A stretch of DNA of 53,414 bases from Alphaproteobacteria bacterium UBA1908 (lineage in GTDB: Bacteria > Pseudomonadota > Alphaproteobacteria > Caedimonadales > UBA1908): positions 1 through 53,414 of the forward strand of contig DDGG01000012.1 in assembly GCA_002337525.1 (NCBI GenBank). The letters are read 5' to 3'. Below the pieces are notes generated by a model that did not search any database, was not told the origin of the DNA, and saw only the letters and a list, made by a program, of their open reading frames with translations. A program made the translations under genes and the position numbers. Below are positions 25,582 through 35,100 of the stretch, piece after piece (position 1 is the stretch's first letter; every line of letters starts with the position of its first letter).

Positions 25582-25911
25582 ATGTTTGATTTGGGGAGTT
25601 GGGGCGAATTTCTGATTATTGCTATGGCGGCTTTAATTCTTATTGGTCCCAAGGAAATGCCGGGTCTCTTAAAAACGTTAGGACGCTGGATTTATCGTGC
25701 TAAAAAAACGTTTAGACAGTTTCGCCAAACTTATGATACTTATCTCCAGGAAGGGGAATTGGAAGAGTACATAAAAGACACAAATAAAAAAGTTTTAGAG
25801 GAAGAAAAAGAGATACCTCAAACAGCCAAATCATCATCTCAAAGAAAGGATGATGACAGGAAAAAACGGACTTCCAAGGCACCTTTTGACAAAGGTAAGG
25901 ATGTAAAATGA
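25582..25911 (+). CDS. tatB: Twin-arginine translocase subunit TatB
   Basis: Forms the substrate-receptor complex with TatC. The membrane helix contains the conserved Glu and GPKEMPGLL hinge that distinguish TatB from TatA. An amphipathic helix and a charged tail follow; the total is 109 residues. It overlaps tatC by four bases (ATGA). Confidence 0.92.
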   Translation: MFDLGSWGEFLIIAMAALILIGPKEMPGLLKTLGRWIYRAKKTFRQFRQTYDTYLQEGELEEYIKDTNKKVLEEEKEIPQTAKSSSQRKDDDRKKRTSKAPFDKGKDVK

Positions 25912-26678
25912 CAGAAGCACCTTCTGACACACCTCAGCCTCTTCTTATTCATTTATTGGAGCTTCGTAAACGTCTTTTATTAACGGCCGCCTTTTTTTTG
26001 GCAGCTTTCGCATTATCGTATCTTTTCTCAAAGGAAATCTTCGATATTTTAATTTATCCCCTGGCCAAAGTTTTGAAGGGGGAAGAATCCAGACGCTTGA
26101 TTTACACTGGCATGGCAGAAGCTTTTTTAACCTATGTGAAAGTGGCTCTTTTTAGCGCACTTTTTTTAACCTTGCCGCTCCTGGCTTCTCAAGTTTGGCT
26201 TTTTATTGCACCAGGTCTTTATAAAACAGAACGTCTGGCGGTTTTTCCTTTTTTGTTGGCAACGCCGGTTTTATTTGCAATTGGGGCGGCCTTTGCCTAT
26301 TTTGTCATTATTCCGGCAGCCTGGTCATTTTTTGTTCATTTCGAGACTCAGGCTCCTGAAACTTTTCTACCCATTCAACTTGAAGCTCGTGTTGGGGAGT
26401 ATTTGTCTCTTGTGATGCAATTACTTTTCGCTTTTGGGCTTAGTTTTCAGATGCCTGTTCTTTTGGTTTTGTTAGCACGTGTTGGTCTGGTGACATCAGG
26501 GTTTTTGAAAGAAAAACGTCGCTATGCTTTTATATTAATTTTAATTGCATCGGCTTTTTTGACACCGCCGGATGTGTTAAGTATGTTGGGGCTGGCTATT
26601 CCCTTATATGGTCTTTTTGAACTGTCCATATTTATGATGCGTTTAGTTGAAAAAAAACGGCAAACAAATGGGACCTAG
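25908..26678 (+). CDS. tatC: Twin-arginine translocase subunit TatC
   Basis: Receptor for twin-arginine signal peptides. The 256-residue product has six hydrophobic segments, the N-terminal HLLELRKRL motif, and the FALSYLFSKEIFDILIYPL and FEWxF-like (FFVHFETQAPE) regions of the family. It is cotranscribed with tatA and tatB. In many alphaproteobacteria serS follows directly, as here. Confidence 0.95.
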   Translation: MTEAPSDTPQPLLIHLLELRKRLLLTAAFFLAAFALSYLFSKEIFDILIYPLAKVLKGEESRRLIYTGMAEAFLTYVKVALFSALFLTLPLLASQVWLFIAPGLYKTERLAVFPFLLATPVLFAIGAAFAYFVIIPAAWSFFVHFETQAPETFLPIQLEARVGEYLSLVMQLLFAFGLSFQMPVLLVLLARVGLVTSGFLKEKRRYAFILILIASAFLTPPDVLSMLGLAIPLYGLFELSIFMMRLVEKKRQTNGT

Positions 26679-26731
26679 AACCAATAAACCAGAAAAACTC
26701 GTTAAAAAGATAAACTGACGGAGAATCATAA

Positions 26732-28018
26732 GTGCACGATATTAAATGGATCCGAGATCATCCTGAAGACTTTGATAAAGCCATGGCGCGGCGAGGTTTG
26801 AGCAATGTGTCTGCATCTTTACTGGTTCTTGATCAGGAAAAAAGATCTTGTGTGTCGAGGTTGCAGGATCTTCAATCAGAACGTAATTCTCTTGCCAAAG
26901 CAATTGGTCAGGGTAAGACGAAAGGTGAAGATGTAACTGATCTTTTGACGCGTACCGCAGAGCTAAAAACAGAAATGCCAGTTCTGGAAGCCAAAGAACG
27001 TGAATTAACGACCAGATTTGACACCTTAATGGCAGAACTTCCTAACATCATGGACTCAGATGTGCCTGAAGGGGCTGATGAAAGTTTTTTTCGTTTGGAA
27101 AGAAGTTGGGGGGAACCAAAAACGTATCCTTTTACCCCAAAAAGCCATTTTGAGTTAGGTGAAAACCTTGGCCTAATGGATTTTGAGGGAGCAACCCGTA
27201 TGTCCGGGTCCCGTTTCGTTGTCCTGAAAGGTGATCTTGTTCGTCTTGAAAGAGCACTAGCAAGCTTTATGATGGATCTTCATGTTTATTCTTTTGGCTA
27301 CATGCCAATATCCCCGCCGTTTTTGGTAAAGGATGAGGCTCTTTTTGGGACAGGTCAGCTGCCTAAATTCTCGGATGATCTTTTTAAAACAACAGATGGT
27401 AGATGGCTTATCCCGACAGCAGAAGTTTCTCTGACAAACCTTGTGAGAGAGCAAATTCTGGAGAGTCGCGACTTGCCTCTTCGTTATGTGGCTTATACGC
27501 CCTGTTTTCGCTCTGAAGCAGGGGCGGCAGGACGTGATACACGGGGTATGATTCGTCAACACCAATTCCATAAAGTTGAATTAGTGAGCATCACGCATCC
27601 AGAAAAATCTGCTGTCGAACATGAACACATGGTTGGCGCTGCAGAAGAGGTTCTGAAACGACTCGAGTTGCCTTATCGAGTGATTCTTTTGCCAACAGGC
27701 GACACAGGGGCAACAGCACAAAAAACGTATGATCTGGAGGTTTGGTTGCCTGGTGAAGAGGCATATAGAGAGATTTCAAGTTGTTCCAACACGGGAGCGT
27801 ACCAGGCCAGGCGTATGAAGGCTCGTTGTCGCGTGCCGGGACAGAGTAAAAAATCGTCTATTGACTTTGTTCATACTCTCAATGGTTCAGGGGTTGCTGT
27901 GGGTCGAGCGCTTGTTGCTGTTCTTGAAAACTACCAACAGGAAGATGGATCAATTGTGATTCCAGATGTTTTGCGCCCTTATATGGGACAACAAGAGGTA
28001 ATTCTCCATGCTCAATAA
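26732..28018 (+). CDS. serS: Seryl-tRNA synthetase
   Basis: Class II synthetase. The 428 residues consist of an N-terminal antiparallel coiled coil (about residues 1-105), motif 2 as CFRSEAGAAGRDTRGMIRQH, and motif 3 in GSGVAVGRALVAVLEN. The start codon is GTG with CGGAGA upstream. The last 11 bases overlap the surE start. Confidence 0.96.
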   Translation: MHDIKWIRDHPEDFDKAMARRGLSNVSASLLVLDQEKRSCVSRLQDLQSERNSLAKAIGQGKTKGEDVTDLLTRTAELKTEMPVLEAKERELTTRFDTLMAELPNIMDSDVPEGADESFFRLERSWGEPKTYPFTPKSHFELGENLGLMDFEGATRMSGSRFVVLKGDLVRLERALASFMMDLHVYSFGYMPISPPFLVKDEALFGTGQLPKFSDDLFKTTDGRWLIPTAEVSLTNLVREQILESRDLPLRYVAYTPCFRSEAGAAGRDTRGMIRQHQFHKVELVSITHPEKSAVEHEHMVGAAEEVLKRLELPYRVILLPTGDTGATAQKTYDLEVWLPGEEAYREISSCSNTGAYQARRMKARCRVPGQSKKSSIDFVHTLNGSGVAVGRALVAVLENYQQEDGSIVIPDVLRPYMGQQEVILHAQ

Positions 28019-28793
28019 ACCTTTAAGGATTCTTGTTTCTAATGATGATGGTGTGCATGCTCATGGCATCAAAGTTCTGGAACGAATAGCCCAGACTCTA
28101 TCAGATGATGTCTGGGTTGTTGCTCCTGAAATGGAACAAAGTGGAGCGGCCCACTCTCTAACACTAAGGAGGCCTTTAAGAGTCAACAAGATCTCTCCGC
28201 GGCGTTTTTCGGTAGATGGAACGCCAACGGATTGTGTGATGGTTGCAATTTCCGAAGTTCTTAAGGAGCAAAAACCCACTCTGCTTTTGTCGGGTATTAA
28301 CCATGGGGCAAACATGGGGGAAGATGTGACTTATTCGGGAACTGTCGCGGCAGCAATGGAAGCGACCTTGCTTGGTGTCCCTGCAATTGCTTTGAGTCAG
28401 GTTACAAAGCATGGCCAACATGTTAAATGGGCCACGGCAGAGCACTTCGCTCCCGGGATTATCCAAAAACTTTTGGAAGCTGGCATTCCAAAAGGAACCT
28501 TAATTAATATAAATTTTCCAAATCTTGTTACAGCATCAGTCAAAGGGGTTGAAGTTGTTTCTCAAGGGCTTCGTAATATCCGTGATAGTCTTATAAAATG
28601 GACTGATCCTCGTGGTGTTCCCTTTTACTGGATTGGCGGAGCAGAAAGAGACGATTCACCTACAGAGGTGCGAACAGACCTTGAGGCTATTCAAAACGGA
28701 TATATTTCTGTAACACCCCTGCACCTTGATTTAACAAATAAAAGTGCGCTAGAAGAACTTGATAGAGCTTTTGAAGAGGGTTTAAGTGAGTAA
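28008..28793 (+). CDS. surE: 5'/3'-nucleotidase SurE
   Basis: Metal-dependent nucleoside monophosphatase of the stationary-phase survival family. The metal site ILVSNDDGVHAHGI lies near the N-terminus, the Ser loop PEMEQSGAAHSLTL follows, and LLSGINHGANMGEDVTYSGT holds the Asn ligand. The length is 261 residues. It overlaps both neighbours. The pcm gene that often follows surE is absent; the LytM lipoprotein gene follows directly. Confidence 0.95.
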   Translation: MLNKPLRILVSNDDGVHAHGIKVLERIAQTLSDDVWVVAPEMEQSGAAHSLTLRRPLRVNKISPRRFSVDGTPTDCVMVAISEVLKEQKPTLLLSGINHGANMGEDVTYSGTVAAAMEATLLGVPAIALSQVTKHGQHVKWATAEHFAPGIIQKLLEAGIPKGTLININFPNLVTASVKGVEVVSQGLRNIRDSLIKWTDPRGVPFYWIGGAERDDSPTEVRTDLEAIQNGYISVTPLHLDLTNKSALEELDRAFEEGLSE

Positions 28794-29961
28794 AAAGCAT
28801 TCCGGCAGGAATCCCCTTTTTTGCGGGTTGATATGCCTTTTGACGTTAGCGGGATGCGGCCGTTCCGGCTCACCTGCACCTGTGGTTTGGGGGTATCAAA
28901 AGGCCGCGACTTCCTCTCGGGCGACAAAGTCTGTTTCACAGTCTTCAGTGTCTGTTAAACCTGCTATCAACAGAGGAGTTCAGCACAAACCTGTGGTGAC
29001 AAAATCACGTTTGGCTAACGATGATATTCAAATTCTCGAAATCCAGGATGGACGAGAAAAGCGTCTATCCTCAAAACAGCAAAAAGAAACTTCTGATGAT
29101 TTGAAAATTATTGAGATTCAGGAAGGTAAAGAACGCCTTTTGGAGACTCCTTCAGAAACTGAAAGAAAAGTATCAAATTCTGATTCGGAAAATTCTTTTT
29201 CCGAAAATCAAGATATCCCGGGTTTGCCTGTTCCGACTCTTAAGCCGAATAGAATGGTTGAGGAACAAGAACCAGAGGCAACCGCAGAGGATGTTAATAC
29301 TCGTTTCTTGATTCCGGTTCCCCTCTGTAAACCAAATTCTGTTTCGGCGAGACCTTCTGTTATGGCACCTTCTATGCCCCCTCGTTCAATGCAGAAGAGA
29401 GTTTCTAAAGTGCCATCGCACTCTGAGAGTCCTGTTGTTTCCCATAAAAAGCTTTCTGTGGCCCCGGCTGCAAAAGAAGAAGAGGACCTCTTTTTTGAGG
29501 AAACCATTTCTGATGAAGAGCGCCTGGCATCGCCAAAATCTTCTTTTGCGCCTGAGGTAGAGGATACCTCTACAAGGACTCGTTCTTCTTCTCTTTTCTC
29601 GTGGCCTCTTAAAGGTAAAATTCTAAAAGGCTTCTCTAAGTCAGGCCAGTCAGGACGTAACGATGGTTTAAATATTGAAGGAGCTTTGGGGGATCCTGTT
29701 CGGGCGGCACGTCAAGGGCAAGTTGTTTACGTGGGAAATGAATTACACGGCTTTGGCCACCTTGTTTTAATCAAACATGATGATGAATGGATGAGCGCTT
29801 ATGCTCATTTAGGAACAGTTCATGTTCAGCGTGGAGATACTGTGAATCGTGGTCAAGTGATCGCCAAAGTTGGTAGTAGTGGGAGCGTTTCTCATCCACA
29901 GATTCATTTTGAGGTGCGTCATCACTCACAACCGGTTGATCCCAGACGCTTTCTCGAGTAG
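28786..29961 (+). CDS. LytM (M23) domain lipoprotein, NlpD/DipM-like
   Basis: Envelope lipoprotein of 391 residues. The lipobox LAGC (C24) ends the signal peptide; a low-complexity linker with an internal repeat follows (residues 79-94 DDIQILEIQDGREKRL and 104-119 DDLKIIEIQEGKERLL); the LytM domain covers about residues 270-391. The first metal-ligand motif HxGxD is replaced (RNDGLNIEGA), while HPQIHFEVRH is kept. This degenerate site is known from NlpD-type proteins, which activate amidases instead of cutting peptidoglycan themselves. I infer the same role in cell division here. The start is GTG inside the surE end. Confidence 0.88.
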   Translation: MSKKHSGRNPLFCGLICLLTLAGCGRSGSPAPVVWGYQKAATSSRATKSVSQSSVSVKPAINRGVQHKPVVTKSRLANDDIQILEIQDGREKRLSSKQQKETSDDLKIIEIQEGKERLLETPSETERKVSNSDSENSFSENQDIPGLPVPTLKPNRMVEEQEPEATAEDVNTRFLIPVPLCKPNSVSARPSVMAPSMPPRSMQKRVSKVPSHSESPVVSHKKLSVAPAAKEEEDLFFEETISDEERLASPKSSFAPEVEDTSTRTRSSSLFSWPLKGKILKGFSKSGQSGRNDGLNIEGALGDPVRAARQGQVVYVGNELHGFGHLVLIKHDDEWMSAYAHLGTVHVQRGDTVNRGQVIAKVGSSGSVSHPQIHFEVRHHSQPVDPRRFLE

Positions 29962-30074
29962 TGTGGGATTTCAAACAGTATTTAATGATGGCGGAGAGCC
30001 TCGTGAGGACCACTGTTAATGGTGTCTTGCAGGGTGTTTTATTTAAGAATTAGATTTTATAAGGAGTATATTCA

Positions 30075-30578
30075 ATGGAACCATTAGTGTCTTTAACTGG
30101 TTTGGTACAAGCCAGTGCAACGTCAGGGTCAGCTTTTGGTGGGGGTGTTATGCAGTTTCTACCTTTTGTTGCTATTATTGCTATCATGTATTTCTTGATG
30201 ATTCGGCCCCAACAGAAAAAAGAAAAACAACGCCAGGCAATGGTCGCAGCTCTTAAACGTGGTGATCGTGTTTTGACAACCGGTGGTATGATTGGCACAG
30301 TTCATAAAGTTCTTGGTGGTGGTGAACTTTTAATCGAAATTTCAGAAGGTAACCGTGTTCGCTTTCTTGCAGGGGCTGTGACACAGCTTATGGACAAGAC
30401 GGCAACAGTACATCCACAGGAAGAAAAAGCCGCTGACACGTCAGAAACAAAAGAAGTTGCGAAGAAAACGCCTGTGAAAAAGGAGACCGCTAAAAAGACA
30501 GCTGCGACAGGCGCACGTAAAACCTCAGCTACACGTAAATCGACATCAACACGTGCCAAGAAAACAGGTTCTTCGTAA
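30075..30578 (+). CDS. yajC: Preprotein translocase accessory subunit YajC
   Basis: Partner of SecDF-YidC. One membrane helix (FLPFVAIIAIMYFLMIRPQQ) with the PQQKKEKQR stop-transfer segment and the soluble domain GDRVLTTGGMIGTVHKV are typical. The product is 167 residues because of an unusual C-terminal tail of about 55 residues rich in Lys, Thr and Ala (for example KKETAKKTAATGARKTSATR), like a histone-H1 tail. It lies upstream of secD, the normal operon partner. AAGGAG precedes the ATG. Confidence 0.93.
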   Translation: MEPLVSLTGLVQASATSGSAFGGGVMQFLPFVAIIAIMYFLMIRPQQKKEKQRQAMVAALKRGDRVLTTGGMIGTVHKVLGGGELLIEISEGNRVRFLAGAVTQLMDKTATVHPQEEKAADTSETKEVAKKTPVKKETAKKTAATGARKTSATRKSTSTRAKKTGSS

Positions 30579-30662
30579 ATAAACTCTTTGGTTCAAGACT
30601 GCTGTATTAAAAAGTTGTGAGTTAATAGAGGCTAAATATTTTTTGTAAGGTGTAAAATCACT

Positions 30663-32228
30663 ATGTTAAAAACGCCCTTTTGGAAAGTTTTTCTAATCCT
30701 GTTTGTTTGTTTTGCGGGAACTTTCTATGCTGTGCCATCCTTTATTCAGGAAAAGAACCTGGCGTCTTATCCCGATTGGTTTCCCAAGGAACAAATTAAT
30801 TTGGGTCTTGATTTGAGGGGTGGACTGCATATGCTTCTTGAAGTTGATTTTGAAACGGCAGAAAAAGATCGTTTGGCTTTTGTCGTTGATGAAGTCCGAA
30901 AAAACTTGCGTCAGCAAAGAATTGGCTATCTTGGTCTACGTGCCCAAAAGGGAGCGGTCATTTTTAAACTGCGTGATCAAAGTGACCAACCAAAGATTTC
31001 AAAAGCGTTGCGGTCTTTAGGCCAGGATTATTCCTTTGCAATGTCTGATGGAGAGACTTTTGAAATCCGCATGAATGAGAAAGCACATAACCTTTTTGAG
31101 AAAAATATTCTGAATCAGTCTATTGAAATTGTAAATCGCAGAATTAATGAGCTGGGAACCCGTGAACCTAATATCCAACGTCAGGGAAAAGATCGGATTA
31201 TCGTTCAATTACCAGGTGTGCAGGATGCTGCAGATGCGAAACGCCTTCTTGGCAAAACCGCTAAGATGACTTTTCGTATGGTACACCCGGAACAACCCTA
31301 TGCAGATTCTGCAAGAAGTTCTGCGCCGGCAGGTTATGAGGTTTTGCCAAGCAATGATGGTCATTCTGCTTTCTATGTTGTGCGTAAAAAAGTTGAGATC
31401 AGTGGTGAGCACCTTGTAGATGCTCAGGTGTCCTATGATGAATATAATGCGCCTCAAGTTTCATTTCGGATGGATAATGTCGGGGGGCGTAAATTTGCTG
31501 ATATTACAGCCAAAAACATTGGCAAGCCTTTTGCCATTATTCTTGATAAGAAGGTGATCAGTGCACCCCGTATTAATGGTATTATCCCAAGTGGAAGTGG
31601 CGTTATTACAGGACGATTCAGTGTTCAGGAAGCTAATGACCTGGCTTTGTTGATGCGCGCTGGTGCTTTGCCCGCTCCATTGACAATTTTAGAGGAACGT
31701 CTGGTTGGTCCAGATCTTGGGGCTGACTCTATTGAGGCAGGCCAGAATGCAACAATTGTATCTGTTATTGTCATTGTTGCCTTTATGGTGCTTGTATATT
31801 TGTTCTTTGGTTTGATTGCTAATGTTGCATTGGTTTTTAATCTGATTTTACTGGTTGCTGCCTTGACGCTGACTGGATCAACTTTGACCTTGCCGGGAAT
31901 TGCAGGGATTGCCTTGACAATGGGGATGGCTGTTGATGCGAATGTTTTGATTTTTGAACGTATTAAAGAGGAACTGCAGCTTGGCAAAAGGGCTGTCCAA
32001 GCAATTGATGCGGGGTATAAACGGGCTATTGCAACAATTTTGGACTCTAACCTGACGACATTAATTGGAGCGGCTGCCTTGTACTTTTTTGGGTCTGGGC
32101 CGATCAAGGGATTTGGTGTGACTCTGGCTTTCGGGATTATTATTTCAATGTTTACAGCAATTAGTTTAACGCGAATGCTTGTTGTTTGGTGGTTTAATAT
32201 TTTTAAACCGAAAACGTTATCACTTTAG
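30663..32228 (+). CDS. secD: Protein translocase subunit SecD
   Basis: Proton-driven accessory subunit of the Sec translocon. The 521 residues contain one N-terminal helix, the family motif LGLDLRGGLHMLLEVD, the large periplasmic head, and five C-terminal helices with GIAGIALTMGMAVDANVLIF. It lies between yajC and secF. Confidence 0.96.
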   Translation: MLKTPFWKVFLILFVCFAGTFYAVPSFIQEKNLASYPDWFPKEQINLGLDLRGGLHMLLEVDFETAEKDRLAFVVDEVRKNLRQQRIGYLGLRAQKGAVIFKLRDQSDQPKISKALRSLGQDYSFAMSDGETFEIRMNEKAHNLFEKNILNQSIEIVNRRINELGTREPNIQRQGKDRIIVQLPGVQDAADAKRLLGKTAKMTFRMVHPEQPYADSARSSAPAGYEVLPSNDGHSAFYVVRKKVEISGEHLVDAQVSYDEYNAPQVSFRMDNVGGRKFADITAKNIGKPFAIILDKKVISAPRINGIIPSGSGVITGRFSVQEANDLALLMRAGALPAPLTILEERLVGPDLGADSIEAGQNATIVSVIVIVAFMVLVYLFFGLIANVALVFNLILLVAALTLTGSTLTLPGIAGIALTMGMAVDANVLIFERIKEELQLGKRAVQAIDAGYKRAIATILDSNLTTLIGAAALYFFGSGPIKGFGVTLAFGIIISMFTAISLTRMLVVWWFNIFKPKTLSL

Positions 32229-32240
32229 GGGAGTAAGAGA

Positions 32241-33179
32241 ATGCGAGGCCTTCAACTTGTTCCCTATGGAACGAAAATTGATTTTATTGGTAAGCGCTGG
32301 ATTGCTTATATTATTACCATTTTGATTATTGCAGCATCGGCCATAAGCCTTTCACTTCAGGGACTTAATCTGGGGATTGATTTTAAAGGAGGTCTTCTCC
32401 TTGAAATTCGAACACCGGACAAGCCTGATTTAGCTTCCATGAGAGAAGCTCTTAACTCCCTGGATCTTGGAGATGTCAAACTTCAGGAATTTGGAGGGGA
32501 GCGGGATGTTATGATTCGTGTTGAGCATCAGCCAGGGGGGGAGTCAGCCCAGGTCGTAGCGCAGCAAAAAATAAAACAGGCATTGGGAGATCAAGTCGAG
32601 TATCGTCGTCTTGAAAGTGTCGGCCCAAAAGTAAGCGAAGATTTGGTTCAAAATGGGCTATGGGCCTTTTTATTCGCAATTATCGGTATGCTGGTATATA
32701 TATGGTTTCGTTTCGAGTGGCAGTTTGGATTGTGCGGTATTATTGCTCTTGTTCATGATAGCATTGCTGTCATAGGGTTTTATTCTCTTTCTGGCCTGGA
32801 ATTTAACGAAACAGCATTTGCGGCAATTTTGACGACTGTTGGATACTCAATTAACGATTCGGTTGTTATTTATGATCGTATTCGCGAGAACCTGAGAAAG
32901 TATAAAAAGACAGCTATGCCAGAGGTTTTGAACCTTAGTGTGAATGAGACACTTTCACGGACACTTTTAACTTCTGGAACAACGATATTTGCCCTGTGGG
33001 TTTTATATTGGCTTGGCGGTGGTGTCATTGAAGCTTTCAGCCTTCCTATTTTGGTGGGAGTTGTTATTGGAACCTTGTCGTCAATTTTTCTTTCTGTTTC
33101 TCTTCTTCTTAACTTTGATTTGCGTAAGCACCTTCAGAAGAAAGAAGATGAAAATATACGTATAAAGAATTCATCTTAA
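32241..33179 (+). CDS. secF: Protein translocase subunit SecF
   Basis: Partner of SecD, with six membrane helices and a small periplasmic loop. The motif LNLGIDFKGGLLLEIRTPD and the block TTVGYSINDSVVIYDRIREN are diagnostic. The length is 312 residues. It starts 12 bases after secD with GGGGAGTAAGAG upstream. Confidence 0.96.
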   Translation: MRGLQLVPYGTKIDFIGKRWIAYIITILIIAASAISLSLQGLNLGIDFKGGLLLEIRTPDKPDLASMREALNSLDLGDVKLQEFGGERDVMIRVEHQPGGESAQVVAQQKIKQALGDQVEYRRLESVGPKVSEDLVQNGLWAFLFAIIGMLVYIWFRFEWQFGLCGIIALVHDSIAVIGFYSLSGLEFNETAFAAILTTVGYSINDSVVIYDRIRENLRKYKKTAMPEVLNLSVNETLSRTLLTSGTTIFALWVLYWLGGGVIEAFSLPILVGVVIGTLSSIFLSVSLLLNFDLRKHLQKKEDENIRIKNSS

Positions 33180-33189
33180 GGAGAAGACC

Positions 33190-34449
33190 TTGATAAAGAA
33201 TTCTTATAAATCGGATTTTTTGCGGGAAGCCGATGCTCGCGGTTTCCTGTATCAAGGCACTAATCTGTCGGCCCTGGATTCTAGAATGGCAGAGGGGTCT
33301 GTCACAGTTTATCTAGGCTTTGATATGACGGCGAAAAGCCTTCACGTTGGAAGCTTACTGCAAATTATGTGGCTTCGTCTTCTGCAAAAAACAGGTCATA
33401 GGCCTCTTGTTCTTTTAGGTGATGGGACGACGCGAATTGGGGACCCTTCTTTTAAAGACAAAACACGTCCTTTGCTGACAGAAAAAGAAATCAAGGAAAA
33501 TGAATCCAGTCTTTCCAAAGTTTTTGAGAAGTTTTTGACTTTTGGTACTGGTCCTTGTGACGCGAAATTTGTCCATAATTATGACTGGTTAAAAGATCTG
33601 AAATATGTTGATTTCCTAAGGGATTATGGCCGTCATTTCTCGGTCAATCGTATGTTGTCTTTTGAAAGTGTTAAGGGACGTTTGGAACGGGAACAACCCC
33701 TAAGCTTTCTTGAATTTAACTATATGATTATTCAGGGGTATGATTTTCTTGAACTATTTAGGTCAGAAAATTGTCTTGTTCAATTTGGAGGACAGGATCA
33801 ATGGGGTAATATTCTAAATGGAGTTGACCTTGTACGCCGTGTTCTTGGTCAAGAAGCTTACGGTCTGACCTCTCCCCTGATTGAAACCAGTGACGGCAAA
33901 AAAATGGGTAAGACTTCTGAGGGGGCGGTCTGGCTAAATGAGGATATGCTTTCCCCCTATGATTATTGGCAGTTCTGGCGCAATACTCAAGATGCAGATG
34001 TAGGGCGTTTCCTGCGTTTATATACGGAACTACCTCTTGATGAAGTTACTCGTCTGGAATCTCTAGAAGGATCAGAAATCAATGAAGCCAAGAAAGTTTT
34101 GGCATCAGAAGTAACACGATTATGTCATGGAGAGGCAGCGTTGCAAGACGCTCTGAAAACAGCAGCTGGTCTTTTTGAAGGCGGTGGTCAGAGTCTTGAT
34201 TCTTTACCGCGTCTGGAATTAACGACAGAAAGGATTCTTGCAACTATTCCTTTGGTTGATCTTTTTGTTGAGGTGGGCCTTTGTCAAAGTAAAGGGGAGG
34301 CACGACGCCTTTTTCGGGGAGGCGGTGCCCGTTTAAATGACCACCCTTTGCAAGATGAATCACAGTTTTTAACATTGGAAGACATGATCAAGGGTACAGC
34401 CAAGATCTCAGCTGGTAAAAAACGGCATGCGCTTCTTCTTTTAGCCTAG
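33190..34449 (+). CDS. tyrS: Tyrosyl-tRNA synthetase
   Basis: Class I synthetase charging tRNA-Tyr. The HIGH motif is HVGSLLQIMWL, the KMSKS motif is KKMGKTSEGAVW, and the C-terminal S4 RNA-binding domain (SKGEARRLFRGGGARLNDHP) is present. The start codon is TTG with AAGGAGAAG upstream, so the start is well supported. The length is 419 residues. It may share the secDF transcript. Confidence 0.95.
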   Translation: MIKNSYKSDFLREADARGFLYQGTNLSALDSRMAEGSVTVYLGFDMTAKSLHVGSLLQIMWLRLLQKTGHRPLVLLGDGTTRIGDPSFKDKTRPLLTEKEIKENESSLSKVFEKFLTFGTGPCDAKFVHNYDWLKDLKYVDFLRDYGRHFSVNRMLSFESVKGRLEREQPLSFLEFNYMIIQGYDFLELFRSENCLVQFGGQDQWGNILNGVDLVRRVLGQEAYGLTSPLIETSDGKKMGKTSEGAVWLNEDMLSPYDYWQFWRNTQDADVGRFLRLYTELPLDEVTRLESLEGSEINEAKKVLASEVTRLCHGEAALQDALKTAAGLFEGGGQSLDSLPRLELTTERILATIPLVDLFVEVGLCQSKGEARRLFRGGGARLNDHPLQDESQFLTLEDMIKGTAKISAGKKRHALLLLA

Positions 34450-34524
34450 CTTTTCAGGGCCAGAACAAGCATGGCTTTTTAGTTGCCCGACTTTAATGAA
34501 GCCTTGAAAATAAACAGGGAGCTT

Positions 34525-35100
34525 TTAAGAGCGAGGGTGCCGCCAGCGTTTCCAAAGAATAATTGAAACAATAATTCCTATAATAGTCGTAATCCCAATT
34601 TTTTGATATTGAATAAATTTCTCAATCATAAGGTCGATTGTATCAGCAAAGAAATAGCCGATAAGATATCCTGCACTGACGCTCAGAACAGCCCAGATAA
34701 TACCTGCAATAATATTCAGGATTGCAAAGCGTTTAATGTCAATACCACTGGCCCCAATCACAAAGGGACTGATGGTTCGAATACCATAGACAAAACGAAA
34801 TCCGACGATAAACCAGACATTATAGCGGTGTAAAAGTTCAAAAACCTTTTGGGATTTCTCTTGCCAGGCAGGTTTTTTTTCAAGAAGTCCAGGGCCATAA
34901 AAACGACCGGCAAAAAAGAGGAGTTGGTCGGCTGTGACTGATCCACAAAAGGCAATGAGAACAACAATGGGGAACGACAGAAATTCCTTGAACGATAGAA
35001 AACCTGCTGTGAGCACCACGGATTCACCTTCTACAAAAGATCCGAGCAATAAAACCAGGTAGCCCACTGAGGGGCCATATTCCGCGAGATAGGCTTCCAA
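34525..35100 (-). CDS. DedA family membrane protein
   Basis: Inner-membrane protein of 191 residues with the DedA signatures GSFVEGESVVLTAGFLS and FRFVYGIRTISPFVIGASGI. Family members help membrane homeostasis and recycling of undecaprenyl phosphate. The start appears to be TTG, giving the standard DedA N-terminus MEAYLAEYG; no strong binding site is visible. It is convergent with tyrS. Confidence 0.88.
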   Translation of the reverse strand: MEAYLAEYGPSVGYLVLLLGSFVEGESVVLTAGFLSFKEFLSFPIVVLIAFCGSVTADQLLFFAGRFYGPGLLEKKPAWQEKSQKVFELLHRYNVWFIVGFRFVYGIRTISPFVIGASGIDIKRFAILNIIAGIIWAVLSVSAGYLIGYFFADTIDLMIEKFIQYQKIGITTIIGIIVSIILWKRWRHPRS

